This document shows positions 1 to 9,800 of a stretch of 64,000 bases of DNA, piece after piece. The DNA comes from Plasmopara viticola (Eukaryota > Oomycota > Peronosporomycetes > Peronosporales > Peronosporaceae), in NCBI GenBank assembly GCA_001695595.3, contig MBPM02000166.1, forward strand, positions 24,026 to 88,025. Direction: 5' to 3'. The notes below the pieces were generated by a model. That model was given only the letters and a program-made list of their open reading frames with translations, had not been told where the DNA came from and searched no databases. The translations under genes and the position numbers were made by a program. Within the stretch, counting starts at the first letter, position 1. The number at the start of each line of letters is the position of its first letter.

Positions 1-1278
1 TTTTCGCTCTGGACTCTTGTACTGCACGCTGCAGCGAGGTCATCGACTTGGACTTCGAAATGGCTATGTTTGGGTTCGTTTGATGCTCCTGTTTTGCTAC
101 AGCAAGTGCCGTGACAGTTTGCAGTGGCGATGACCCGGTTGGAGTGGCTGGACGTTGCAAGTTGGTGTCGCTCGTGCACAGGTCGATGAAATGATGCGAA
201 CGATAGCCGAACGGCAAGCGCTCGGAAGGATATGGAGCGTTTTTCCGTGCACGGGGTGCAGTTTGTTGTCGAATTGGAGCTGGTCACAAACCGATCCATT
301 CACAATGAGAGGACCAGGGCATGTCGTGCTAAGGAAGTATACTCTCCAGGTGGCTGACGTTATTCCAGTTGCAAGGTTCACTTCACGGAAGGTATCGTAC
401 ACCGGTTTGCAGCCCATCAAGAATAAGCGGTGCAACATTACGTCCGTTTTCGTGTCCGAGTCAACATTAGAAATATCGACAAAGTACTTGCCACCTAGCA
501 CGTCGAATTCCTTAAACATAAATACACCCCCTAAGATGTTTATCTTTGTGCGTTCGAGAGCGATGCAGGCGTCCTTCGACTTAACTTTGATTCGAAGATT
601 GCCACCGGGAAGTTTGGACACTTGGCCAATCTCGAAGTTGCTGTACAGGCGCTCAAGTACATCATTGCCGTGATGCTTGCCCGTTAGCGATGCCATAATC
701 TTCTGGAGCGGTGTTTTTGCAAACATGCGTCCGGTATCGATAACCATATCGTACTTGGCACGAGGAAGGGTATATGGCCGCGCCTGCTCCATGTGAGAGG
801 CGATAAATGACCAGTCCCCGCCAGCAGCGTACTGACGTTCGATTGCTTCAATGTCGCAGGCGAGTGGCTTGGGCGTTTCTACACGCCGACGCGCAGCGTC
901 AACGTCCTCGGCGCTCCGACGAATGGTTTCTTGCTGCGCAAGTAAGCTAGCCATGGTCGGACGCATGTCTTCATCTGGTGGGGACGAGACATTCTTGACG
1001 CCTGACTGAGGGGAGAGAATCGATTCACTGTCCGTACCACCAGGCGCACTTGACCCAGCGAACGCGTCCGAGGTGGAAGCATTAAGTTTCGGCAGCGTGA
1101 CCGTAGCCGCGTCGTCAGTTGAATTGGATGGCAGAGGCAACTCTATATCGAGTCCGTTCTCCAATTGATGATTACTTACAGTGAGTAACAACGCAGACGG
1201 GACAGCAGACGGGACAGATTTGACGTTTTCGAAAGATTCTTTGCGAAACGCGCGCGAAGAAATGTCAGGGCTGTCCAT
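1..1278 (-). pseudogene. LINE A ORF1 protein (copy 1, frameshifted, partial)
   Basis: The reading frame starts with ATG at 1278, 86 nt inside the element 5' end. It follows the ORF1 of copy 2 closely for about 340 residues (low-complexity N-terminus, then the conserved core with GGDWSFIAS, RPYTLPRAKYDMVIDTG and PGGNLRIKVKSKDAC). Near 241 one base is missing relative to copy 2 (GCGTTTTTCC against GCGTTCTTTCC), which shifts the frame to a stop at 97. Homology continues in the other frame to base 1. Relative to copy 2 there is a four-residue repeat (SAVP) near residue 25. ORF1 proteins of LINEs normally bind the element RNA; that role here is inferred from position and from homology to LINE B ORF1. 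Confidence 0.8.
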
Positions 1279-1349
1279 TGCGATAGAACGAAGGGTAGAA
1301 AAGGTGGTTGAAAGGGGGTACTTCCTATGATTTGACTTGCGTAGTTGCC

Positions 1350-1364
1350 GGCAAATTGGGAAGT
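1350..1364 (-). other. Conserved LINE 5' terminus
   Basis: The element sense strand begins ACTTCCCAATTTGCC. The same 15-nt start occurs in LINE A copy 2 (43049-43063) and, with one change (ACTTCTCAATTTGCC), in both LINE B copies (13625-13639 and 56946-56960). It may be a promoter or RNA-processing signal; its role is unknown. Confidence 0.75.
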
Positions 1365-1365
1365 C

Positions 1366-1437
1366 GCCCCTATAGCTCAGTGGTAGAGCACTCGCTTCGA
1401 AAGCGAAAGGTCGGTGGTTCGATCCCGCCTGGAGGCT
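1366..1437 (+). tRNA. tRNA-Thr-like gene with anticodon CGA (Ser codon UCG)
   Basis: The fold is a 72-nt type I cloverleaf: acceptor GCCCCTA/TGGAGGC, D stem GCTC/GAGC, anticodon loop TTCGAAA (anticodon CGA at 1398-1400), T stem GGTGG/CCGCC and discriminator T. Box A is at 1373-1383 and box B at 1416-1426. The body is that of the array's tRNA-Thr(CGU), but anticodon base 36 is A instead of T, so it would read UCG. It also has a C4.A69 acceptor mismatch. There is no long variable arm, so charging with serine is not expected. It is either a decayed copy or a miscoding variant. Confidence 0.85.
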
Positions 1438-1447
1438 CTTCTTACCA

Positions 1448-1451
1448 TTTT
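1448..1451 (+). terminator. Pol III T4 terminator of tRNA-Thr
   Basis: TTTT lies 11 nt past the tRNA-Thr 3' end in CCATTTTATAC. The same run follows nearly every tRNA-Thr copy at the same distance. Confidence 0.75.
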
Positions 1452-1985
1452 ATACTGCTTCTTCACGTATATTTGGTCAGAGCAATTGAGTAAGCTATTC
1501 GCCGCTCATTTTATAATCTATTTGTCATGCACTTATCTTGTGGTGGTTTGTGGTGGGGCGCATACTGTTCGATTGGTGCGCACGGCACCTTCACACACGG
1601 TATGACTGTCTGTTGGAAGAAGAAAGCCTAACGCCAGGACTATGCAAGTAAGCTATTGCAATCGTGATGGTGGTTAGCATCGAAGACGTTAGAAAGGGGT
1701 GACAGCTCGTTTTCTCTGTGATCTAAAAAGTCATCTCCTTCGCATGGTATCATTTTCTCAAACTTGTACGTATATACATCCTCGAACTTGACATGCCGAC
1801 CGAAAAAGGTCAATGCATCTAGCTGCTATTGGGCGGCCGCTTTCGAGTGTTTTTTTAGCGTACTACGCTTTGTGTCATGTGCTATACTTTAATGTGTCGC
1901 ACGAGCGATTTGCATGACTATGGTGGTATGCTTGAGTAAGGGTGGAAAAAGTTTGTAATCAGTGTATCAGTTAGCAGCCAGGGAT

Positions 1986-2066
1986 GACAGCTTGGCCGAG
2001 TGGTTAAGGCGTTAGCCTGCTAGGTTAATGGGGTAACCCGCGTGAGTTCGAATCTCACAGCTGTCG
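1986..2066 (+). tRNA. tRNA-Ser(GCU), A38G variant
   Basis: This is an 81-nt type II tRNA: acceptor GACAGCT/AGCTGTC, D stem GCC/GGC, anticodon stem TTAGC/GTTAA around loop CTGCTAG (anticodon GCT), variable arm with GGG/CCC, T arm GTGAG-TTCGAAT-CTCAC and discriminator G, the usual eukaryotic serine identity base. Box A is at 1993-2003 and box B at 2045-2055. The loop base 38 is G, where all other copies have A. Confidence 0.95.
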
Positions 2067-2100
2067 CATTAGTACAATTTATGTCAGTCAGCCAATGACC

Positions 2101-2104
2101 TTTT
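2101..2104 (+). terminator. Pol III T4 terminator of tRNA-Ser (outer-type units)
   Basis: The first TTTT after tRNA-Ser is 35 nt past its 3' end (GACCTTTTCATT). It is present in outer-type units and changed to GACCGTTTC in central ones. Confidence 0.6.
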
Positions 2105-2300
2105 CATTTGCCTTCCAAACATTCAAGCTTTTTGCCCATCGAGTAGGTTTGCCCATCGGATGACATGCGCTTAATTCGAGACAAACTGAGATGCTCTTTA
2201 TGAAAGTGAATTGGGATCTGAGGTCCAAGCACGCGATTTAAAGCTTTTTTTATGCATCGCTCAATAGGATTATTTTGGTGATCAGCCGTACAAGTAAAAG

Positions 2301-2367
2301 CGGTACAGATAGTATTAGCGCGGCCCTGTGCAAGGACTTTACGCATTAACGAGAAGTATTGCACTTT
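2301..2367 (+). ncRNA. U6 snRNA-like sequence (probably a relic), outer-type representative
   Basis: This stretch aligns with the central and 3' part of eukaryotic U6 snRNA as I remember it, at roughly two-thirds identity over about 69 columns with one gap. In order it has TACAGATA (U6 ACAGAGA box), ATTAGC (keeping the catalytic AGC triad), GGCCCTGTGCAAGGA (internal stem-loop), ACGCA, and a tail similar to the U6 3' end. The U6 5' stem-loop is not evident upstream, and one ACAGAGA base is changed. It occurs 235 nt after the end of nearly every tRNA-Ser. A functional divergent U6 is unlikely; a U6-derived pseudogene amplified with the unit is more likely. Confidence 0.45.
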
Positions 2368-2643
2368 CATTTGGATTTGAAGCCATGACTCGGCTCGTTG
2401 TCATCTTTCATGTCAGCTCAATTACAGTAGACATCGTTTGTTATCTAAATTAATTAGCGAGGTGAGGCTTGTGTTAGTTCTATACATACCAGCTGTTGTT
2501 GCTGTAACGCATAAGTGTTATTTCTTACGCGCACCGCAACTAATGTAGAGACATTATGATGCTAATAGACCCACTCCGCTCTTTGTTTGCGCTTGATACT
2601 TGCGTGTATTATTAGTTGTGTGTAAGCTACCTCCGGTTGCCAC

Positions 2644-2715
2644 GCCCCTATAGCTCAGTGGTAGAGCACTCGCTTCGAAAGCGAAAGGTCGGTGGTTCGA
2701 TCCCGCCTGGAGGCT
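2644..2715 (+). tRNA. tRNA-Thr-like gene with anticodon CGA (second copy)
   Basis: The same variant as at 1366: anticodon CGA at 2676-2678 and acceptor TGGAGGC with the C4.A69 mismatch. The two changes are linked in adjacent units, so they were copied together by array expansion or gene conversion. Confidence 0.85.
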
Positions 2716-3263
2716 CTTCTTACCATTTTATACTGCTTCTTCACGTATATTTGGTCAGAGCAATTGAGTAAGCTATTCGCCGCTCATTTTATACTCTATT
2801 TGTCATGCACTTATCTTGTGGTGGTTTGTGGTGGGGCGCATACTGTTCGATTGGTGCGCACGGCACCTTCACACACGGTATGACTGTCTGTTGGAAGAAG
2901 AAAGCCTAACGCCAGGACTATGCAAGTAAGCTATTGCAATCGTGATGGTGGTTAGTATCGAAGACGTTAGAAAGGGGTGACAGCTCGTTTTCTCTGTGAT
3001 CTAAAAAGTCATCTCCTTCGCATGGTATCATTTTCTCAAACTTGTACGTATATACACCCTCGAACTTGACATGCCGACCGAAAAAGGTCAATGCATCTAG
3101 CTGCTATTGGGCGGCCGCTTTCGAGTGTTTTTTTAGCGTACTACGCTTTGTGTCATGTGCTATACTTTAATGTGTCGCACGAGCGATTTGCATGACTATG
3201 GTGGTATGCTTGAGTAAGGGTGGAAAAAGTTTGTAATCAGTGTATCAGTTAACAGCCAGGGAT

Positions 3264-3344
3264 GACAGCTTGGCCGAGTGGTTAATGCGTTAGCCTGCTA
3301 AGTTAATGGGGTAACCCGCGTGAGTTCGAATCTCACAGCTGTCG
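3264..3344 (+). tRNA. tRNA-Ser(GCU), D-stem variant
   Basis: The D-stem 3' strand is TGC instead of GGC (GTTAATGCG), which breaks one of three D-stem pairs. The rest is consensus. Confidence 0.9.
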
Positions 3345-3921
3345 CATTATTACAATTTATGTCAGTCAGCCAATGACCTTTTCATTTGCCTTCCAAACAT
3401 TCAAGCTTTTTGCCCATCGAGTAGGTGTGCCCATCGGATGACATGCGCTTAATTCGGGACAAACTGAGATGCTCTTTATGAAAGTGAATTGAGATCTGAG
3501 GTCCAAGCACGCGATTTGAAGCTTTTTTTATGCATCGCTCAATAGGATTATTTTGGTGATCAGCCGTACAAGTAAAAGCGGTACAGATAGTATTAGCGCG
3601 GCCCTGTGCAAGGACTTTACGCATTAACGAGAAGTATTGCACTTTCATTTGGATTTGAAGCCATGACTCGGCTCGTTGTCATCTTTCATGTCAGCTCAAT
3701 TACAGTAGACATCGTTTGTTATCTAAATTAATTAGCGAGGTGAGGCTTGTGTTAGTTCTATACATACCAGCTGTTGTTGCTGTAACGCATAAGTGTTATT
3801 TCTTACGCGCACCGCAACTAATGTAGAGACATTATGATGCTAATAGACCCACTCCGCTCTTTGTTTGCGCTTGAAACTTGCGTGTATTATTAGTTGTGTG
3901 TAAGCTACCTACGGTTGCCAC

Positions 3922-3993
3922 GCCCCTATAACTCAGTGGTAGAGCACTCGCTTCGTAAGCGAAAGGTCGGTGGTTCGATCCCGCCTGGGGGCT
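3922..3993 (+). tRNA. tRNA-Thr(CGU), box A variant
   Basis: The anticodon is CGT in loop TTCGTAA and the acceptor is fully paired (GCCCCTA/TGGGGGC). G10 is A (ATAACTC), which weakens the D stem and box A. Confidence 0.88.
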
Positions 3994-4541
3994 CTTCTTA
4001 CCATTTTATACTGCTTCTTCACGTATATTTGGTCAGAGCAATTGAGTAAGCTATTCGCCGCTCATTTTATAATCTATTTGTCATGTACTTGTCTTGTGGT
4101 GGTTTGTGGTGGGGCGCATACTGTTCGATTGGTGCGCACGGCACCTTCACACACGGTATGACTGTCTGTTGGAAGAAGAAAGCCTAACGCCAGGACTATG
4201 CAAGTAAGCTATTGCAATCGTGATGGTGGTTAGCATCGAAGACGTTAGAAAGGGGTGACAGCTCGTTTTCTCTGTGATCTAAAAAGTCATCTCCTTCGCA
4301 TGGTATCATTTTCTCAAACTTGTACGTATATACATCCTCGAACTTGACATGCCGACCGAAAAAGGTCAATGCATCTAGCTGCTATTGGGCGGCCGCTTTC
4401 GAGTGTTTTTTTAGCGTACTACGCTTTGTGTCATGTGCTATACTTTAATGTGTCGCACGAGCGATTTGCATGACTATGGTGGTATGCTTGAGTAAGGGTG
4501 GAAAAAGTTTGTAATCAGTGTATCAGTTAACAGCCAGGGAT

Positions 4542-4622
4542 GACAGCTTGGCCGAGTGGTTAAGGCGTTAGCCTGCTAAGTTAATGGGGTAACCCGCGTG
4601 AGTTCGAATCTCACAGCTGTCG
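4542..4622 (+). tRNA. tRNA-Ser(GCU)
   Basis: Consensus copy of the 81-nt type II gene: loop CTGCTAA, variable arm TGGGGTAACCCGC, discriminator G. Confidence 0.97.
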
Positions 4623-5198
4623 CATTATTACAATTTATGTCAGTCAGCCAATGACCTTTTCATTTGCCTTCCAAACATTCAAGCTTTTTGCCCATCGAGT
4701 AGGTTTGCCCATCGGATGACATGCGCTTAATTCGGGACAAACTGAGATGCTCTTTATGAAAGTGAATTGGGATCTGAGGTCCAAGCACGCGATTTGAAGC
4801 TTTTTTTATGCATCGCTCAATAGGATTATTTTGGTGATCAGCCGTACAAGTAAAAGCGGTACAGATAGTATTAGCGCGGCCCTGTGCAAGGACTTTACGC
4901 ATTAACGAGAAGTATTGCACTTTCATTTGGATTTGAAGCCATGACTCGGCTCGTTGTCATCTTTCATGTCAGCTCAATTACAGTAGACATCGTTTGTTAT
5001 CTAAATTAATTAGCGAGGTGAGGCTTGTGTTAGTTCTATACATACCAGCTGTTGTTGCTGTAACGCATAAGTGTTATTTCTACGCGCACCGCAACTAATG
5101 TAGAGACATTATGATGCTAATAGACCCACTCCGCTCTTTGTTTGCGCTTGATACTTGCGTGTATAATTAGTTGTGTGTAAGCTACCTACGGTTGCCAC

Positions 5199-5270
5199 GC
5201 CCCTATAGCTCAGTGGTAGAGCACTCGCTTCGTAAGCGAAAGGTCGGTGGTTCGATCCCGCCTGGGGGCT
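5199..5270 (+). tRNA. tRNA-Thr(CGU), consensus
   Basis: This is a 72-nt type I tRNA: acceptor GCCCCTA/TGGGGGC, D stem GCTC/GAGC, anticodon stem CTCGC/GCGAA (one C27.A43 mismatch) around loop TTCGTAA, T stem GGTGG/CCGCC and discriminator T. Anticodon CGU reads ACG. It is the reference for the copies below. Confidence 0.97.
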
Positions 5271-5820
5271 CTTCTTACCATTTTATACTGCTTCTTCACG
5301 TATATTTGGTCAGAGCAATTGAGTAAGCTATTCGCCGCTCATTTTATAATCTATTTGTCATGCACTTGTCTTGTGGTGGTTTGTGGTGGGGCGCATACTG
5401 TTCGATTGGTGCGCACGGCACCTTCACACACGGTATGACTGTCTGTTGGAAGAAGAAAGCCTAACGCCAGGACTATGCAAGTAAGCTATTGCAATCGTGA
5501 TGGTGGTTAGCATCGAAGACGTTAGAAAGGGGTGACAGCTCGTTTTCTCTGTGATCTAAAAAGTCATCTCCTTCGCATGGTATCATTTTCTCAAACTTGT
5601 ACGTATATACATCCTCGAACTTGACATGCCGACCAAAAAAAGAATCAATGCATCTAGCTGCTATTGGGCGGCCGCTTTCGAGTGTTTTTTTAGCGTACTA
5701 CGCTTTGTGTCATGTGCTATACTTTAATGTGTCGCACGAGCGATTTGCATGACTATGGTGGTATGCTTGAGTAAGGGTGGAAAAAGTTTGTAATCAGTGT
5801 ATCAGTTAACAGCCAGGGAT

Positions 5821-5835
5821 GACAGCTTGGCCGAG
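5821..5835 (+). pseudogene. tRNA-Ser 5' stub (left target duplication of LINE B copy 1)
   Basis: GACAGCTTGGCCGAG, the first 15 nt of tRNA-Ser, ends here and runs straight into the LINE B 3' end. The matching copy is 13640-13654, the start of a complete tRNA-Ser. Confidence 0.95.
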
Positions 5836-6825
5836 TTCAAGTAGTGTGTATTACTTAATACGACTTCCACTTCTCTATGCCTACGTCGTTTAACTAATAT
5901 ACAATCTACTACCTGTCTACAGGTTAACTTGAGGCTTTCTTTTAATCGTTTGGTGTGACAAGCACTTTGATCGGCTGGATAGAACTGATTGATTTTAATT
6001 CACAATCCTTCACCGGGACCAGTATTTCTGTTGGTTTCGCGGATATCCACTTGGACGTGATAGTTGACCTACCTAGCAAAGTATTGACCTCCCATGTACA
6101 GTTCGAAGCCTTGTCCATCGTTGCGGGAAGCGAAGCCGGTGTTCCAGCTCTCGGTCCGCTGCAGACACGCCTGCTTAGAACGGTCAACCACTATCTCCAC
6201 AACAGAATTCGGGCTCGAGCCGCCCGTCGCCCTTTCGGGCCCTGGCGACGACCCTCTAGTCTCCGAAACTGAAGTGGAGAAGTGGAGGCTCACTCTTTGG
6301 ACGCGCAGCCCTGATGCAGCGCCTCGACCACAGGGTCCTCTACCGCAGCAACTGGATTGAGAGTCAGGCTCAGGCCGCCCGTCACCCTTTCGGGCCCTGG
6401 CGACGACCGTCTAGTCTCTGACCTCAATCCAGTCGTCTTGGTCGGGAGGGCCTGGCTGGTTGCCGGTTGAGTTCATCCTGGCTACTTGGGGCTTGATCGG
6501 CTTGACTTGGGTACTTGGAGGAAAATTGGAAAGTGAGGATGTGTGTTATGAGGCACAAAATCACCTCTATATCTTATCCCCTCCGAAAATCGATCACAAA
6601 ATCACCTCTAGATCTTATCCCCTCCGAAAATCGACGCTCTTAAAATAATATTCTGACCTGTCAGACTTATCCCCCGTCTAAGCCGATCACTTCGGGACAT
6701 GATATTCTGTAAAATTCATATACAGTATCACAGGTAAACCGAAATTTTGGCCAATTTTGGAGCCGAATTGAGTCCGCCGGCGAAAAGAAACGGCTGAGGC
6801 GAAGTGTTGGTAGAAGTAGGGACGG
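5836..6825 (-). other. LINE B copy 1 3' UTR
   Basis: About 990 bp between the ORF2 stop and the element 3' end. It contains a 41-bp tandem duplication (6553-6593 and 6594-6634, with CTTATCCCCTCCGAAAATCGA) and two GC-rich copies of a 45-bp motif (6220-6264 and 6374-6418, with CCCTTTCGGGCCCTGGCGACG). A hairpin sits near the 3' end. ORFs on both strands between 5942 and 6272 are not supported as coding: base differences from copy 2 there change amino acids in both frames. Confidence 0.8.
5848..5861 (-). other. 3'-terminal hairpin of LINE B copy 1
   Basis: GTATTA-CT-TAATAC is a perfect 6-bp stem with a 2-nt loop, 12 nt from the element 3' end. LINE A (38437-38454) and the SINE have hairpins at almost the same distance. 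It is probably a recognition element for the reverse transcriptase (inference). Confidence 0.55.
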
Positions 6826-9800
6826 CTACAGGAAACGCACAGCAAACAGCGGAGCGTTGGTGCGCATAAAGGCACCCATCGAGCGAGAGCATCGGAGCCG
6901 GGTCAGCACAGAATGGAGCGATGCTTGCTGGTCTTCGTCGTACACCCTACGTTTGCATGCACGCACGTGGGCACTAAGTGTGGTGTACACGACCCGGAGC
7001 GCAGGCACCAGAGGCAAAAGCTCACGCTGGCGGAACAATCCGTCATTGCGCACTGTCCACAGCAAGTGGAGCGTGATGCAACGTGTGATCTGCCACAGAT
7101 CATGCACCACGGCGGCATGGTTGTGCCAAGCGGATGTAAGGGCTGGTGGGCGACCAAGGGCGATGTCGAGCCATGTCGGTGTGGTGACAAAGAAAGCTGA
7201 CCAGTCCGAAACAGAACTGGCCATAGCTCGGCTGGTAGAACGCACTCAAAGAACAGGTGCCGTCTGTTTCCACTGCGTTGCATCCGCTGCGTACGCAGTA
7301 GATGATGCCAGGATGCGCCTCGCGCAGAAAAGAGAATCGTGAACGCACTGGCAACAGACGGAAGGCGAGTCGGAATTGCAGATCTTCGTATACAGGAAGC
7401 AGCAGCCGACGTAAACGCTTGGACTGTTCCACGAAAACTTTGATGTCGATTGTTGTGGCGTGCTCATCGTGCAGCTGGATTGGGTGTGGCTTCGTGGGCG
7501 TGGGGATCTTCCACACAAGCAGGAGCAACTGGGAACGTGGTACTAATGGCGCAACACAGACGCGTTCCCCCACGCGCACGCCAACGTATGGTGCAGTGGG
7601 ACACACCCAGGCCACGCCTGGAGGCGGAAGCGGTGTATTGGCGCATAGATCCCGTAGTCGCTCGAAGACTTGTGTGGCTTCGTGATGCAGGCGTCGGAGC
7701 CACTGGTACTGCTGGTACACAGGGACTGACGTGAGCCGGTAGTCAATGTGTCCGCGCGCAAACGCGTCAGCATCCGGCCATGCACCGCCAGCGTTCAAGA
7801 AGTCAGCAAGACACCGAAGTTTGAAAGTTGTTGCGGTGTGCTGGCGGTAGCTGCGCTGGGGTTCGGCAACCATGCAAAGACTACGCCGCTGTACTTTTGA
7901 GCTGCTAACACGGGCGGCGAGTTCAAACTGGAAATCAGCGTCGGCGTGGAACCAAATCGGTTGGTTCAGCACATAGCCGAGGCGGGCGAGGGGGGCGAGG
8001 TCTCGCCATGTGACTTCCCACTTGGTCATATACCATAGACGCCAGACTTGGCGCCACCACTGTGACAACACATCCCACCGCAGCAGAGCGCCGTGGCGCA
8101 TGGGGCTAACCGTAAGATAGTCGAGAGGACGCCGGGGACCCCAAGTGGGCAACACAAGCGACAGAAGCACGACTCCTGGTGTGGTCCAGTTACATTGGGA
8201 CGAGGTCGACGCAGCGATGAACTGGAGCAGCACGCTGAGCTTTTGACGCTTGAGTGAGGCTTCGATGCTGGGTACTGACAGACCACCGTCGGAGCGAGGT
8301 TGATACAGAAACTCCTTGGGAATCAGCTGGACGTGTTTGGCGTTGCGTTCGTAGCGACGTGCAAGTACAAAGCGGTTGAGCGTGGACTGCCACTGCTTAA
8401 CGATCCGCTGCGGGATTGGCACATGCACAGTGTAGTGCCACAACCGAGAAAGCACCATTGTTAGCGCAACCAGCAGGCGTCCTCGCAAGGTGCGAGCGCG
8501 ACGAAACCATTGGAGAAAACCTTCGTAGAATCGCCTGTCCAAGAGCTCTATGATGGCGTTTTCAACAGGATCCTGACCAAACAGGATGCCCAGAAACTTG
8601 ACCGTCTCACCACGCTGGAGCAACTTGACACCAGGAAAACAAGGAGGGTTTGTCCGTCGGTTTAGAGGCATAAGCACGCATTTGGCATAGTTGAGCTTGG
8701 CTCCGGAGCCATCGCAGTACAGCTGAACCAGGCCAAGCTGTGCCTGGATGCCGGACACCGAGCCAGAGAGCAACGTTGTGTCATCAGCAAAAAAGACGCT
8801 GGTGGCGGTGTGGTCTTCGGTGAGGCAAACACCATGCTCTTCATGCTGTCGGAGCAGGTTCCCCAGTGGCTCGATAGCCATAAGAAACAGCAGCGCTGAG
8901 AGTGGGTCGCCTTGCTTGACTCCTCTTGTGGGGAAAAACGGCGGCTGGATGTGACCGTTGAGCAAGAGGTGTGCTTGTGGGGCGGTGTAAAGCAACCTCG
9001 CCCAGTTGGTGAAGGCGCCGCCGCAACCCATGCGATCGAGCACTTGAAACATGTAGTCCCAGTCGACCCGATCGTACGCCTTCTCGAAATCGAGAAACAA
9101 AGCGTAGGCTTCTTCGTCGCGTGCAGTCGTGAGGTCTTGCAGATCGGCCATGAACCGCACATGATGATGAAGAGACCGACCCTTGACGAACGCCTTCTGG
9201 TCGGTGTGTATAAGTTCAGGAAGGCAGTGCTGGAGGCGGTAGGTCAAGACCTTGGATAACGCCTTCACGTCAACGCCAATGAGCGAGATCGGCCGAAAGT
9301 TTCCGGGGTCGTCACGCGAGCCTTTCTTGTGCAACATGCACACAGCCGACTTGCGCTGGGAAGGGAGGAGCTCACCTCGTGCCAACTGATAATTGAACAC
9401 TATGCTCAGACATTCCCCGAAAACGTCGGGCGCGACCTGATAGAAGCCAGCTGTGAGACCGTCCATGCCAGGCGCGGAGTTGGTCTTCATATGCTTGAGC
9501 GCGTCAGCAAGATTGGCTCCGGAAATCGGGGCGTTGAGACGGTCTTGTTCATCGGTTGTTAGACGCTTGTCAATCGTGTTCAACAGCTTTCGTCGGCTGC
9601 TGGGATTGATGGGTGGTAATGGTCCGGCAGGATTGGCAGCATCGCCCATGATACAACCCCAGTGGGCCCGAAAGCATGCTGAGATGTCCGCTGGGTTTTG
9701 CGAGATGTCGCCGCTGGAGTCCGAACTTGTTCAATGCTGACCCGTCGGAGTGATGGGTCGATCGGACGGAAGAAGTACGTGGAAGACGTCTCGGCCTTCT

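Larger units (their letters stand above)
1..1364 (-). mobile_element. LINE family A, copy 1 (5' part; runs off the window)
   Basis: This is the 5' portion of a non-LTR retrotransposon on the minus strand, cut by the left window edge. It carries a short 5' UTR (1279-1364) and most of ORF1. Its 5' terminus (1350-1364 on the + strand) abuts a complete tRNA-Thr gene starting at 1366, with one extra C at 1365 that matches the base normally preceding tRNA-Thr in the array. The layout is the same as copy 2 (38427-43063), so this is probably another insertion in tRNA-Thr whose 3' junction lies outside the window. The family assignment is firm because the ORF1 proteins are almost identical between copies. 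Confidence 0.88.
1366..5835 (+). repeat. Tandem tRNA-Thr/tRNA-Ser array, segment 1 (outer-type units)
   Basis: There are three complete units and part of a fourth, with period 1277-1278 bp (tRNA-Thr starts 1366, 2644, 3922, 5199). Each unit has tRNA-Thr, about 548 bp of spacer, tRNA-Ser and about 577 bp of spacer. These units are of the outer subtype: GTCTGTTGGAAGAAGAAAGCC and CTCATTTTATAATC in the first spacer, and CCTTTTC after tRNA-Ser. Except for the U6-like stretch, I recognise no gene in the spacers. Short ORFs recur in every unit only because the units are nearly identical. The segment ends in a tRNA-Ser stub where LINE B copy 1 begins. Confidence 0.97.

Noticed and set aside
1414..1605. 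63-aa ORF starting inside tRNA-Thr and repeated in almost every unit
   Set aside because: It begins within the tRNA T arm and recurs only because units are near-identical; it shows no coding signature.
2085..2096. U4 snRNA-like word AGCCAATGA downstream of tRNA-Ser
   Set aside because: Only nine bases match and the flanks do not resemble U4; chance.
2104..2370. 88-102 aa minus-strand ORF repeated in each unit
   Set aside because: It is the complement of the tRNA-Ser downstream spacer including the U6-like stretch. Its length changes with small indels between units, as expected for noncoding DNA.
5942..6272. Overlapping ORFs on both strands in the LINE B 3' UTR
   Set aside because: Nearly all differences between the two LINE copies are amino-acid changing in both frames, so neither shows purifying selection.
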